Below the pieces are notes generated by a model. It was not told where the DNA came from. It ran no database searches and saw only the letters and a program-made list of their open reading frames with translations. From assembly GCA_035712345.1 (NCBI GenBank), contig DASTAY010000045.1:62001-126000 (forward strand): a DNA stretch of 64,000 nucleotides, given 5' to 3'. The position numbers were made by a program, and so were the translations under genes. The stretch is from VRUE01 sp035712345. Lineage in GTDB: Bacteria > Actinomycetota > Thermoleophilia > Solirubrobacterales > 70-9. The first letter of the stretch is position 1. Every line of letters starts with the position of its first letter. This document shows, piece by piece, positions 32,968 to 41,521 of the stretch.

Positions 32968-33996
32968 ATGGCCTCTCCGCGCTACCTGCACTTCTGCGCG
33001 CACGAGCAGTTTCCGCCCGACGAGCTGCTGCGCCAGGCGGTCGAGGCGGAGCGGGCGGGCTTCGACGGCGTCGGCTGCAGCGACCATCTGCAGCCCTGGT
33101 GGGAGGGCGGCGAGTCCGGCAACGCCTGGGTCTGGCTCGGCGCCGCCGCGCAGGCGACCGAGCGGGCGCTCTTCGGCACCGGCGTCACGCCGCCGGGGCC
33201 GCGCTACCACCCGGCGCTGATCGCGCAGGCCTGGGCGACGATGGAGCTGATGTACCCGGGGCGCCCCTACCTCGGCTTCGGCTCCGGCGAGGCGCTGAAC
33301 GAGGCGCCGCTCGGCCACGGCTGGCCCTCGGTCGGCGACCAGATCGGGCGCATGGAGGAGGCGCTGGAGATGATCCGGGCGCTCTGGGACGGCAAGAAGC
33401 TGAGCGGCGAGGGCGATCACTTCTCCGCCGACGGCGCCTTCATCCACAGCCTGCCGGAGGGTCGCCGCCCGCCGATCTACGTCTCGGCCTTCGGGCCGCA
33501 GGCGGCCGGGGTGGCGGGGCGCCAGGGCGACGGGCTCTGGACGCTCGCCGATCCGGAAGCGGTGCCGGAGATCCTCGACGCCTACCGCGGCGCCGCCTCC
33601 GACGCCGGTCGCGAGCCCGGCGAGATCGTCCTGCAGATCGCCTTCTCCTGGGCCGAGGACGACGAGGCGGCGCTGGAGGGTGCGCGCGTCTGGAAGGGCG
33701 CCCAGCCGAAGGAGTTCTACAAGGAGGACTGGCACGACCCGAAGGCGATGTACGAGCACGGCGCCGAGCAGATCTCCGACGAGGACCTGCGCGAGGCGAT
33801 GATCGTCTCCGCCGACCCCGAGCAGCACGTCGAGCGCATCCGCGAGGTCGAGGCGATGGGTGCGACGACGGTGGCGCTGATGAACAACTCCGGCGCCGAC
33901 CCGCTGGCGGCGATCGACGTCTACGGGCGCGAGGTCCTGCCGAAGCTGAGCCGCGCGCCGGCCGAGGCGGACTCCCCACTCCAGCCGGCCGAATAG
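32968..33996 (+). CDS. F420-dependent LLM-class oxidoreductase, paralogue 2
   Basis: A 342-aa relative of the enzyme at 30916. Seen: CSDHLQPWWEGGESGNAWVW, FGTGVTPPGPRYHPALIAQA, YLGFGSGEALNEAPLG and RMEEALEMIRALWDGK. The pattern fits F420-dependent glucose-6-phosphate dehydrogenase-like proteins. TAACGG lies 6 nt before the ATG with no Shine-Dalgarno. It lies upstream of a DUF72 gene (9-nt gap). The substrate is unknown; two paralogues within 2 kb point to active F420 metabolism. Confidence 0.88.
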   Translation: MASPRYLHFCAHEQFPPDELLRQAVEAERAGFDGVGCSDHLQPWWEGGESGNAWVWLGAAAQATERALFGTGVTPPGPRYHPALIAQAWATMELMYPGRPYLGFGSGEALNEAPLGHGWPSVGDQIGRMEEALEMIRALWDGKKLSGEGDHFSADGAFIHSLPEGRRPPIYVSAFGPQAAGVAGRQGDGLWTLADPEAVPEILDAYRGAASDAGREPGEIVLQIAFSWAEDDEAALEGARVWKGAQPKEFYKEDWHDPKAMYEHGAEQISDEDLREAMIVSADPEQHVERIREVEAMGATTVALMNNSGADPLAAIDVYGREVLPKLSRAPAEADSPLQPAE

Positions 33997-34005
33997 GGCA
34001 GCCCG

Positions 34006-34746
34006 ATGCAGCGGGTGCGGATCGGCTGCTCGGGCTGGAGCTACGAGGACTGGCGCGGCGGCCTCTACCCGGAGGGCCTGCCGCAGCGGTGCTGGCTCGA
34101 GCGCTACGCCGAGGTCTTCGACACCGTCGAGGTCAACGCGACCTTCTACCGGCTGCCCAAGGAGTCGACGGTGCGGGGCTGGGTCGAGCAGGTCCCCGGT
34201 GACTTCCTCTTCGCGGTGAAGGCGAGCCGCTACCTGACCCACATGAAGCGGCTGCGCGAGATCGCCGACGCGGTCGCCAGGTTCTGGGAGCCGCTCGAGC
34301 CGCTGCGCCGCGGGCGGCGGCTGGGCCCAGTCCTGTGGCAGCTCCCGGAGAGCTTCCAGCGCGACGACGACCTGCTCGCCGCCGCGCTCGAACAGCTGCC
34401 CCGCGCGCGCCACTGCTTCGAGTTCCGCCACCCGAGCTGGTTCGCCCGCCCGGTGCGGCAATTGCTGGAGGAGCGCGGCGCCTCGCTGGCCATCGGCGAC
34501 GACAAGCGGCGGCCGCTGCCCGAGGCCGGGCCGGCGGGGGAGCTCGCCTACCTGCGCCTGCACTACGGCCACCGCGGTCGCGGCGGAAACTACTCCGAGG
34601 CCGAGCTCGACGGCTGGCGCCGCCGCATCGCCGCCTGGCGCTCGCGGCGCGAGGTCTTCGTCTACCTCAACAACGACTGGAAGGGCTACGCGCCGGCCAA
34701 CGCCCGCTACCTGTTGCGCGGCCTCTCCGCGGGCGCAGACGGGTAG
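34006..34746 (+). CDS. DUF72 (YecE-like) protein
   Basis: A 246-aa TIM-barrel-like protein of the DUF72 family. The N-terminal IGCSGWSYEDWRGGLYPEGL, FDTVEVNATFYRLPKESTV, FLFAVKASRYLTHMKRL and the C-terminal VYLNNDWKGYAPANARYL are diagnostic. The biochemical role is unknown; the fold suggests a metal-dependent or nuclease-like enzyme. It is co-directional with the F420 enzyme and 9 nt after it. Confidence 0.9.
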   Translation: MQRVRIGCSGWSYEDWRGGLYPEGLPQRCWLERYAEVFDTVEVNATFYRLPKESTVRGWVEQVPGDFLFAVKASRYLTHMKRLREIADAVARFWEPLEPLRRGRRLGPVLWQLPESFQRDDDLLAAALEQLPRARHCFEFRHPSWFARPVRQLLEERGASLAIGDDKRRPLPEAGPAGELAYLRLHYGHRGRGGNYSEAELDGWRRRIAAWRSRREVFVYLNNDWKGYAPANARYLLRGLSAGADG

Positions 34747-34761
34747 CCGAGGCCCGCCGGC

Positions 34762-35949
34762 TCAGTCCACGGACAACGCTCGGCCGTCCCACTCGTGTTC
34801 GAGGGCCCAGCGGGCGCCCACGGTCCAAGCCTGGACTTCGTTGGCGATCGCAATCGGCTCGGGGCCGGCCGGACCGACCGCGTAGAGCTCGGGCGCCTGC
34901 CCGATCGCCCCGATCGCGTCGAGGACTCCCCGGCGGAGCTTCTCCGCCGCGACCTCGAAGCCCATCGCGCGCAATCCGCCCCATCCGAGCCATGAGTCGA
35001 ACGGCCAGACCGCCCCGCGATGGTAGGCGTCGGGCGCGTACAGCGGATGCTGCGAGGAGAGCGTGCGCAGGCCCCACGGGGTGAGCACGTCGGGGCGGAT
35101 GAGTCGGTCGGCCACACCCGCGCGCGCTCTCTCGGGCAGGGCATCCGCCCACAACAGCCAGCCGAGCTGGGAGCCCGCCCCGGCGACCTTCTCACCCTCG
35201 CCGTCGATGGCGAGGGTCTCGGGATCGAACGCCGCCTCGATCACGGCGCTGAGCCGGGTCGCATGGTCTGCCCAGCGCCGCTCGCCGGAAAGGGCGGCCA
35301 GGGCGCGGAGGGCGGCCACGGTGACGGCCTGGGTGTCGGCGTCGGCGAGCGGCGGGCTTGGGGCCTCTCCCGCGGCGCTCAGGATGCCTGCGCCGTGGAA
35401 GGCGGGATTGGCGGGGTCCTCGGCGTCGCGCCAACCTTGCTGCGCAAGGCCCCCCGATGCCTGGCGGGGCCCGTGGCGAACCAGCCCGTCACCGCGGCGC
35501 AGCGCGCCTTCGAGCCACCCGCCGGCCGCCCGCCACGACGGCTCGAGCTCGGCGGCGAGAGCGCCGTCGCCGAGCGAGGCGAGCAGGACGAGGAACCACG
35601 AGGTCGAATCGGCGGACCCGTAGTAGCGGAGCTCCCCGTCGCGCAGCGGCCACCCCGCCCGACGCAGGCGCTCGGGGGCCTTGGGCCACCACTCGTGGAC
35701 GATCTTCCCCGGCTCCTCGTCGGTCTCGGGATCCACGACGCTGCCCTGCAGCGAGGCGAGCGCCCGCAGCGTCGCCCGGGCGACGTCGGGCCGGGCGGGC
35801 AGAACCTGCAGCGAGACGATCGCCGCGTCGCGCCCGAACAGGGCGTGGAAGCGTCCCGGGTCTCCGTCCTCGACCGGCGCGGCGCTCGCGTAGGGCCAAC
35901 CGTCCGGCGAGAGCAGCGCGTCCAAGCCGGGGATCGGCTCCGTCATCAC
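34762..35949 (-). CDS. Glycogen-debranching-like / (alpha/alpha)6-barrel glycosidase
   Basis: A 395-aa catalytic domain resembling the C-terminal amylo-alpha-1,6-glucosidase (GDE_C) fold. Marks include FHALFGRDAAIVSLQVLPA, PGKIVHEWWPKAPERL, YYGSADSTSWFLVLLA, and DAYHRGAVWPFDSWLGWGG with likely acid residues. It is the last gene after two sugar permeases and overlaps their 3' end by 4 nt, so it probably hydrolyses the imported oligosaccharide or glucoside in the cytoplasm. There is no signal peptide. Confidence 0.8.
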   Translation of the reverse strand: MMTEPIPGLDALLSPDGWPYASAAPVEDGDPGRFHALFGRDAAIVSLQVLPARPDVARATLRALASLQGSVVDPETDEEPGKIVHEWWPKAPERLRRAGWPLRDGELRYYGSADSTSWFLVLLASLGDGALAAELEPSWRAAGGWLEGALRRGDGLVRHGPRQASGGLAQQGWRDAEDPANPAFHGAGILSAAGEAPSPPLADADTQAVTVAALRALAALSGERRWADHATRLSAVIEAAFDPETLAIDGEGEKVAGAGSQLGWLLWADALPERARAGVADRLIRPDVLTPWGLRTLSSQHPLYAPDAYHRGAVWPFDSWLGWGGLRAMGFEVAAEKLRRGVLDAIGAIGQAPELYAVGPAGPEPIAIANEVQAWTVGARWALEHEWDGRALSVD

Positions 35950-36785
35950 CCCTTGACTGCGCCGGCAGTCAAGCCGGCGACGATACGGCGCTGGAAGATC
36001 AGCACGAGGACGATCAGGGGAACCGTCACGACGACCGAGGCGGCGCTGATCGTCCCCAGCGGGATTTCGAACTGCGTGCTGCCGGTGAAGAAGGCGATCG
36101 CCGCGGGGACGGTGCGGCGTTCCGGGGTGCTGGTCAGCGTGATCGCGAAGAGGAACTCGTTCCAGGCGAAGATGAAGACCAGCAGGCCGGCGGTGACCAC
36201 GCCGGGCGCGCCGAGTGGGACGACGATCTTGCGGAAGGCCTGGAAGCGGGTCGCCCCGTCGATCAGCGCCGCCTCTTCGAGCTCGCGCGGGATGTCGCGG
36301 AAGAAGGAGGCGAGGATGTAGACGGTGAGCGGCAGGCCGAAGGCGAGCGAAGGCAGGATCAAGCCGAGGTAGGTGTTGTAGAGGCCGATGTCGGTCCAGA
36401 TTTCGAACACCGGCGCGGCGATCGCGATCGGCGGGAAGGTCGAGATCGAGAGCAGGATCGCCAGGATCAGGAACTTGAACGGGAGGTGCAGGCGGGCGAG
36501 CGCGTAGCCGGCAAAGGAGCCGATCACCAGCGACAGCACCGTGACGCTGCCGGCGACGATCGCGCTGTTGCGCAGCGCCATGGTGAAGGCGGAGTCCTTG
36601 AAGATCGAGGTGTAGTTGTCGAGGGTCGGGTGCGGCGGCACCAGGTTGGCGCTCGAGAGGTCGGCGCCGGTCTTCAGCGAGGTGTTGATCAGCCAGTAGA
36701 ACGGGAAGAGGCAGAAGATGACGATCGCCGCGACCGCCAGCCAGAGCAGCGCCTGCTCGAGCCTCTCGCGCCGCTCGACGGTCAT
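35946..36785 (-). CDS. Carbohydrate ABC transporter permease (MalG type)
   Basis: A 279-aa permease with six helices and the EAA loop EEAALIDGATRFQAFRKIVV that docks with the ATPase. The N-terminal LFPFYWLINTSLKTGADL is typical of MalG-like proteins. It overlaps the upstream permease by 4 nt. The substrate is a sugar, identity unknown. Confidence 0.9.
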   Translation of the reverse strand: MTVERRERLEQALLWLAVAAIVIFCLFPFYWLINTSLKTGADLSSANLVPPHPTLDNYTSIFKDSAFTMALRNSAIVAGSVTVLSLVIGSFAGYALARLHLPFKFLILAILLSISTFPPIAIAAPVFEIWTDIGLYNTYLGLILPSLAFGLPLTVYILASFFRDIPRELEEAALIDGATRFQAFRKIVVPLGAPGVVTAGLLVFIFAWNEFLFAITLTSTPERRTVPAAIAFFTGSTQFEIPLGTISAASVVVTVPLIVLVLIFQRRIVAGLTAGAVKG

Positions 36786-37720
36786 TGCTCTTCCTCGGTC
36801 AGCGCCCGGATGTTGCCGCCGACGAAGCGGATGTAGAGGTAGGAGACGGTCATCACCGTGAGGAACGTGAGCACCGCAAGCGCCGAGCCGAGCCCCGTGT
36901 TGCGGTTGGTCACCAGTTCCTTCTGCGCGATCAGCGACAGCGTTTCGGTTCCGTTGGCGCCTTTCGTCAGGACATAGGGCAGGTCGAAGATTCTCAGGGC
37001 GTCCAGCGTTCGGAAGACCAGCGCCACCGTGATCGCGGGCACGAGCAGCGGCAGGGTGACGCCGCGGAAGCGCTGCCAGGCGCTTGCGCCGTCGACCTTG
37101 GCCGCGTCGTAGAGGTCGTCGGGTATCCCCTGCAGGCCGGCGAGCAGGAGCAGCGCCATGAACGGCGCCGTCTTCCAGACGTCGGCGAAGATCATCACGC
37201 CGAGCGCGTAGCCTTCTTCGCCGAGCCAGACGACGTCGCCGCCGGGCAGCCCCAGAGAGCTCAGCACCGTGTTGACGAAGCCCAGTTCGGGTTCGAAGAT
37301 CGTCCGCCAGGTGATCGCGGTGACCACGGTGAGGATCGCCCAGGGAACGAGCACGACCGCCCGCAGCAGCGCCCGCCCGCGAAACGCCCGGTGCATGACC
37401 AGGGCCATGCCGAGGCCGATCACGAGCTCCAGCCCGACGGATATGACCGTGAAGAGCAGCGTGGTTTTCATCGCGTCCCAGAACGCGGAGGAGCCGAGCG
37501 CCTCGCTGTAGTTGTCGAACCCGACGAACCTGGAGAGGCCCGGGGTGATGACGCTGTATTCGTTGAGCGAGAGCCAGACGGCATAGCCGATCGGGTAGGC
37601 GGCGACCAGCGCGATCAGCGCCAGCGAGGGCGCCAGCATCGCCGCGCCGAGCCGCCGCTCCCCCCGGAAAACCGAGCGTCGCGCCCTACCGGACGGAAGC
37701 CGCGCGGCCTTGGCCTCCAC
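36782..37720 (-). CDS. Carbohydrate ABC transporter permease (MalF/LacF type)
   Basis: A 312-aa partner permease. It has six helices, LSLNEYSVITPGLSRFVGFD near the start (a LacF/UgpA-like periplasmic loop) and the EAA loop YDAAKVDGASAWQRFRGVTL. It immediately follows the binding-protein gene and precedes the MalG-type gene, giving the usual operon order. Confidence 0.9.
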   Translation of the reverse strand: MEAKAARLPSGRARRSVFRGERRLGAAMLAPSLALIALVAAYPIGYAVWLSLNEYSVITPGLSRFVGFDNYSEALGSSAFWDAMKTTLLFTVISVGLELVIGLGMALVMHRAFRGRALLRAVVLVPWAILTVVTAITWRTIFEPELGFVNTVLSSLGLPGGDVVWLGEEGYALGVMIFADVWKTAPFMALLLLAGLQGIPDDLYDAAKVDGASAWQRFRGVTLPLLVPAITVALVFRTLDALRIFDLPYVLTKGANGTETLSLIAQKELVTNRNTGLGSALAVLTFLTVMTVSYLYIRFVGGNIRALTEEEQ

Positions 37721-38985
37721 TAGAACCTCTGCAGGGCTCCTTCGATTTCCGAGCTCATCTTCGAGGTCGCCGAGTCGGCAGACTCACGACCGTTCAGCAC
37801 TTCGAACGTGTTGTCGAAGATCGCTTCGGAGATTTCCGTGTACACCGGCGAGACGGGCCGGGCCTGCGCCTGTTCGACCGCTTTCAGCAGTTCTGCGGTG
37901 AACGGGATTTCTTTTTTCACCTGCGGGTCTTCGTAGACCGCGGTCGCCACCGCCGGCAGCGTCGCTTTCAGGAACATTTCCTTCTGGATCGGCTCGGTGG
38001 TTAGGAATTCGGCGAAGGCCAGCGAACCGTCCGGGTTGTCGGTGTACGCCGAGATGCCGAGGTTGTAGCCGCCGACCACGCCAGCGCCTTCGTTGCCCGC
38101 GTAGCCGGGGAATTTGGCGACCGCGAATTCGTTCGCGATGCCCGATTCTTTGCCCAGCGCATAGGCGTAGGGCCAGTTGCGCATGAAGGTCGCGTGGCCC
38201 GCCTCGAAGGCGCGTCGCGAGCTCTCCTCTTCGTAGGTGGTGACCGACTTCGGCACGGCGCCGTCTTCGATCCCTTTGCGCATGAATTCGAGCACTTCGC
38301 GCGTCTTGGGCGAGTTGATTTCGACCGTTTCGCCGTCTTCGGAGAGGACCTTGCCGCCGGCGCTGTAGAGCAGCTCGAGGAAGTTGACGGTCAGGCCCTC
38401 GTACCGTTCGCCCTGGTAGACGAGGCCGTTGTCTTTCTTGGCGTCTTCGTAGACCTGTTCCCAGGTGGTCGGGGGCTTGGAGACTTCGTTGGTCCGGTAG
38501 TAGAGGAAACCGGCGTTGGTGTTGAAGGGCAGCGCCCACTTCTTGCCTTCGTATTCGGCGGTTTCCACGGTCGAGGGGATGAACTCGCTTTCATGTGCTT
38601 CGACGACCGGGGTGAGGTTGTAGAGCCAACCCGCGGCGGCGTACTCCGCGGTCCAGATCACGTCCATGCCGAGCACGTCGCACTCGTTCGATTCGGCGCG
38701 CAGCCGCTGGATCTGCTGTTCGCGCTGGATGTCGGCGTTTTCGGGAAGTTCGAGCAGTTTCGCTTCCAGTTTCGGGTTCGCCTGGTTGAATTTTTCAACC
38801 GCGGTTTTGAAGGCGCCGCTGGTGTCTTTGCCGATGCACCAGGTCACTTCCCCGCTGGCCCCTTTGGCGTCCGAGGGTTCGAGCGTCTTCGCTTCCCCTC
38901 CTCCGCCACCGTTGCCGCCACCCCCGCATGAAGCAAGCCCAACAGCCATCACGCACAAGCCCAAGGCGATCAGATATCTCGACAT
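37720..38985 (-). CDS. Sugar ABC transporter substrate-binding lipoprotein
   Basis: A 421-aa extracellular solute-binding protein of family 1. ATG 38985 is chosen: AGGAG lies 7 nt upstream and a lipoprotein signal follows (MSRYLIALGLCVMAVGLASC, lipobox Cys20), then a Gly-rich linker. ATWYHMP-like motifs are absent; GMDVIWTAEYAAAGWLYNL and FMRNWPYAYALG are typical of maltose/trehalose-type binding proteins. Codon choice is unusual for the region, with GAA preferred over GAG almost throughout, perhaps reflecting high expression or different ancestry. Confidence 0.88.
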   Translation of the reverse strand: MSRYLIALGLCVMAVGLASCGGGGNGGGGGEAKTLEPSDAKGASGEVTWCIGKDTSGAFKTAVEKFNQANPKLEAKLLELPENADIQREQQIQRLRAESNECDVLGMDVIWTAEYAAAGWLYNLTPVVEAHESEFIPSTVETAEYEGKKWALPFNTNAGFLYYRTNEVSKPPTTWEQVYEDAKKDNGLVYQGERYEGLTVNFLELLYSAGGKVLSEDGETVEINSPKTREVLEFMRKGIEDGAVPKSVTTYEEESSRRAFEAGHATFMRNWPYAYALGKESGIANEFAVAKFPGYAGNEGAGVVGGYNLGISAYTDNPDGSLAFAEFLTTEPIQKEMFLKATLPAVATAVYEDPQVKKEIPFTAELLKAVEQAQARPVSPVYTEISEAIFDNTFEVLNGRESADSATSKMSSEIEGALQRF

Positions 38986-39020
38986 CTCCGTGCTCCTCTT
39001 GCCAATCAGGGGGTGGAGTG

Positions 39021-39136
39021 TCCCCAACCGGAGTTCTTACCCCGCCATGGCGCCGCCAAACCCGCCGCTCCCGGTGCGTTGAAGGGCAAAGCGAGAAGAC
39101 GAGGGTTTAAGCGGCGCCACCGGAGGGCATTGGGGA
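39021..39136. repeat. Imperfect long inverted repeat in the divergent sugar-transport intergenic region
   Basis: Outer arms TCCCCAA (39021-39027) / TTGGGGA (39130-39136) and inner arms GGCGCCGC-CAAACCC / GGGTTTAAGCGGCGCC lie between the binding protein gene (minus) and the ATPase gene (plus). It may hold an operator for a sugar-responsive repressor, but no regulator gene is nearby. Confidence 0.35.
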
Positions 39137-39182
39137 TACGCACGGCGGCGACTGCGCCGCCCAGGAGGAGGAGCGTCGTGCG

Positions 39183-40355
39183 ATGGCGGAGATAGAGCTC
39201 GATGGGGTGACCAAGGTCTTCCCGGACGGCTACGAAGCCGTCAAGGACATGGACCTCGACGTCCGCGACGGGGAGTTCATGATCCTCGTCGGCCCATCGG
39301 GATGCGGCAAGTCCACGGCGCTGCGGATGATCGCCGGGCTCGAGGACATCTCCAAAGGCGCGGTGAAGATCGACGGCGAGACGATCAACGAGCGGCCGCC
39401 GAAGGATCGCGACATCGCGATGGTGTTCCAGAACTACGCTCTCTATCCCCACATGACCGTGCGCGAGAATATGGGCTTCGCGCTGAAGCTCGCCGGAACG
39501 AAGCGGGCCGAGATCGACCGCAAGGTGGAGGAGGCGGCCGACGTCCTCGACCTGCGCCAGCACCTCGACCGCCGGCCTGCGAACCTCTCTGGCGGGCAGC
39601 GCCAGCGGGTTGCGATGGGCCGAGCCATCGTCCGCGATCCCAAGGCGTTCCTGCTCGACGAGCCACTCTCCAATCTCGACGCGAAGCTGCGCGTGCAGAT
39701 GCGCACCGAGCTGGCCCGGCTGCAATCGCGGCTCGGGACGACGACGGTCTACGTGACCCACGACCAGACCGAGGCGATGACTCTCGGCGACCGGGTCGCG
39801 GTGATGCGGGCCGGAGAGCTCCAGCAGGTCGGCTCTCCGGGCGAGCTCTACAGCGACCCGAGGAATCTCTTCGTCGCCGGCTTCATCGGCTCACCGGCGA
39901 TGAACTTCATGCCGGCGGAGCTGAGTGACGGGAAGGTGAGGCTGCCGATTGGCGAGGTGGACGTCGAGCGGGCGGCGTCTGGCGGCGCGGAGGGGAAGGT
40001 CGTCGCGGGGTTGCGCCCCGAGGACTTCGAAGACGCCTCGATCGTCGGCGAGGACCTCAAGGAGCACCGCGGCGTCGTCTTCGAGGTCGAGGCCGATCTC
40101 GTCGAGTCGCTGGGCTCCGACCTGTACGTCTATTTCCACCTGGAGTCGGAGGGAGTCGAGTCCGACCAGCTCGCCGACGTCGTCGGAGACAACCTCGATG
40201 AGATCGGCGCCGCGCACCTGCGCGAGGGAGGGGAGCAGGTCGTCGCCAGGCTCGATGCGTCCAGCGGAATCCGGCGTGGTGAGAGGGCCAAGCTCTGGGC
40301 GGACACCGACCGGCTTCGCCTCTTCGACCCCGACAGCGGCGAAAGTCTCACCTAG
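39183..40355 (+). CDS. ugpC: Sugar ABC transporter ATPase (UgpC/MsmK/MalK type)
   Basis: A 390-aa importer ATPase with Walker A (GPSGCGKSTALR, about residues 38-49), Q-loop VFQNYALYPHMTV, signature NLSGGQRQRVAMGRAIV, Walker B AFLLDEPLSNLDAKLR, H-loop VTHDQTEAMTLGDR, and a C-terminal TOBE/OB regulatory domain. It is divergent from the binding protein gene by 197 nt. ATPases of this type often energise several sugar importers, which fits its separate transcription. Confidence 0.92.
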   Translation: MAEIELDGVTKVFPDGYEAVKDMDLDVRDGEFMILVGPSGCGKSTALRMIAGLEDISKGAVKIDGETINERPPKDRDIAMVFQNYALYPHMTVRENMGFALKLAGTKRAEIDRKVEEAADVLDLRQHLDRRPANLSGGQRQRVAMGRAIVRDPKAFLLDEPLSNLDAKLRVQMRTELARLQSRLGTTTVYVTHDQTEAMTLGDRVAVMRAGELQQVGSPGELYSDPRNLFVAGFIGSPAMNFMPAELSDGKVRLPIGEVDVERAASGGAEGKVVAGLRPEDFEDASIVGEDLKEHRGVVFEVEADLVESLGSDLYVYFHLESEGVESDQLADVVGDNLDEIGAAHLREGGEQVVARLDASSGIRRGERAKLWADTDRLRLFDPDSGESLT

Positions 40356-40401
40356 GGTGGCCGCGCGCTGCGCCCCATCACGGCTGAGAGAGGTGTGCTG
40401 A

Positions 40402-41040
40402 GTGACCGCCGAGCCGGCCTCCGCCGCCGAGTTCGTCCCGCAGAGCCGTTCGCTACGGACGCTGCGCCAGGCCGCCGCCGAGTGCCGCGGCTGCTCGCTC
40501 TGGCGGGACGCCACGCAGACGGTGTTCGGCGCCGGCCTGCGGAAAGCCGAGCTGATGCTGGTCGGCGAGCAACCCGGCGATCGCGAGGACGTCGAGGGCG
40601 AGCCCTTCGTCGGGCCGGCCGGGGGAATCCTCGCGAAGGCGCTGCAGAGCGCCGGGATCGACCGCCGCGAGGTCTACCTGACCAACGCGGTCAAGCACTT
40701 CAAGTGGCGAGCCCGCGGCAAGCGCCGCCTGCACCAGACGCCGCGCGCCGGCGAGGTCGAGGCGTGCAAGCCCTGGCTCGAAGCCGAGCTGGACGCCGTG
40801 CGGCCGGTGGCGCTTCTCGCCCTCGGCGCAACTGCGGCCAAGGCGCTCTACGGGCCCTCGGTGCGGGTGACCCGCGACCGCGGCCGGCCGATCGAGTCCT
40901 CACTGGCTCCCGTCGCCGCGCTCACCGTCCACCCCTCGGCGATCCTCCGCCTGCGCGACCGCGAGGAGCGTGAGGAAGCCCTCGACGGCCTCGTCGAAGA
41001 CCTGCGTCTCGTCGCCCGGGAGATGGCCGAGCGACGCTGA
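40402..41040 (+). CDS. udgX: UdgX-type uracil-DNA glycosylase
   Basis: A 212-aa family 4-like uracil-DNA glycosylase. Motif 1 is GEQPGDREDVEGEPFVGPAG. The distinctive insert GKRRLH (residues 106-111) corresponds to the UdgX KRRIH loop, whose His attacks C1' and leaves the enzyme covalently bound to the abasic DNA. Motif 2 is HPSAILR. Cys28 and Cys31 are part of the FeS cluster set. GTG start with GAGAGAGG upstream. Confidence 0.9.
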   Translation: MTAEPASAAEFVPQSRSLRTLRQAAAECRGCSLWRDATQTVFGAGLRKAELMLVGEQPGDREDVEGEPFVGPAGGILAKALQSAGIDRREVYLTNAVKHFKWRARGKRRLHQTPRAGEVEACKPWLEAELDAVRPVALLALGATAAKALYGPSVRVTRDRGRPIESSLAPVAALTVHPSAILRLRDREEREEALDGLVEDLRLVAREMAERR

Positions 41041-41051
41041 CCGGCCCCCTT

Positions 41052-41519
41052 CTACGAGAAGATGCTCGGCAGGTCGTCTTCTTCGTCGGGGATGAAGCTG
41101 ATCCGGCCGTTGCGCTCGAGCACCGCCCAGCGGACCTGGCTGAGCGAGGCGATCTGCTGCTGGCGGGCCTCGGCTTCCACCTCGCCGACGGTCAGGCGCT
41201 CGCGCCGCAGGTTGCGCTCGATCACCGCGCCGTTGTCGATCAAGACGACCGGGCGGCCCTCCATCCAGGGCCGTAGCTTCGGGAAGCGGAAGTTGAGGTA
41301 GGCGAAGAGGGCCGTCATCAGCGTCACGACGGAGAGGACGATGAAGATCCCAGTGACCGAGTAGTCGCTCTGGGTGACGCCCTGCTGGACCAGGTCGCCG
41401 ATCACCACCAGCATGATCACGTCGAAGGGCTCCAGCTTGGAGAGCTCCCTGCGCCCGACGATGCGGGTGATCGCGAAGACGAAGAGGAAGGCGACGAGGC
41501 TGCGGATCGCGATATCCAT
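41052..41519 (-). CDS. DUF421/YetF-domain membrane protein
   Basis: A 155-aa protein with three N-terminal transmembrane helices (including ITRIVGRRELSKLEPFDVIM) and a cytoplasmic YetF-like domain (GRPVVLIDNGAVIERNLRRE, then QVRWAVLERNGRISFIP). Function unknown; members occur in spore and stress contexts. It is 2 nt downstream of the next minus-strand gene (41522), so the two are co-transcribed. Confidence 0.85.
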   Translation of the reverse strand: MDIAIRSLVAFLFVFAITRIVGRRELSKLEPFDVIMLVVIGDLVQQGVTQSDYSVTGIFIVLSVVTLMTALFAYLNFRFPKLRPWMEGRPVVLIDNGAVIERNLRRERLTVGEVEAEARQQQIASLSQVRWAVLERNGRISFIPDEEDDLPSIFS

Positions 41520-41521
41520 GA

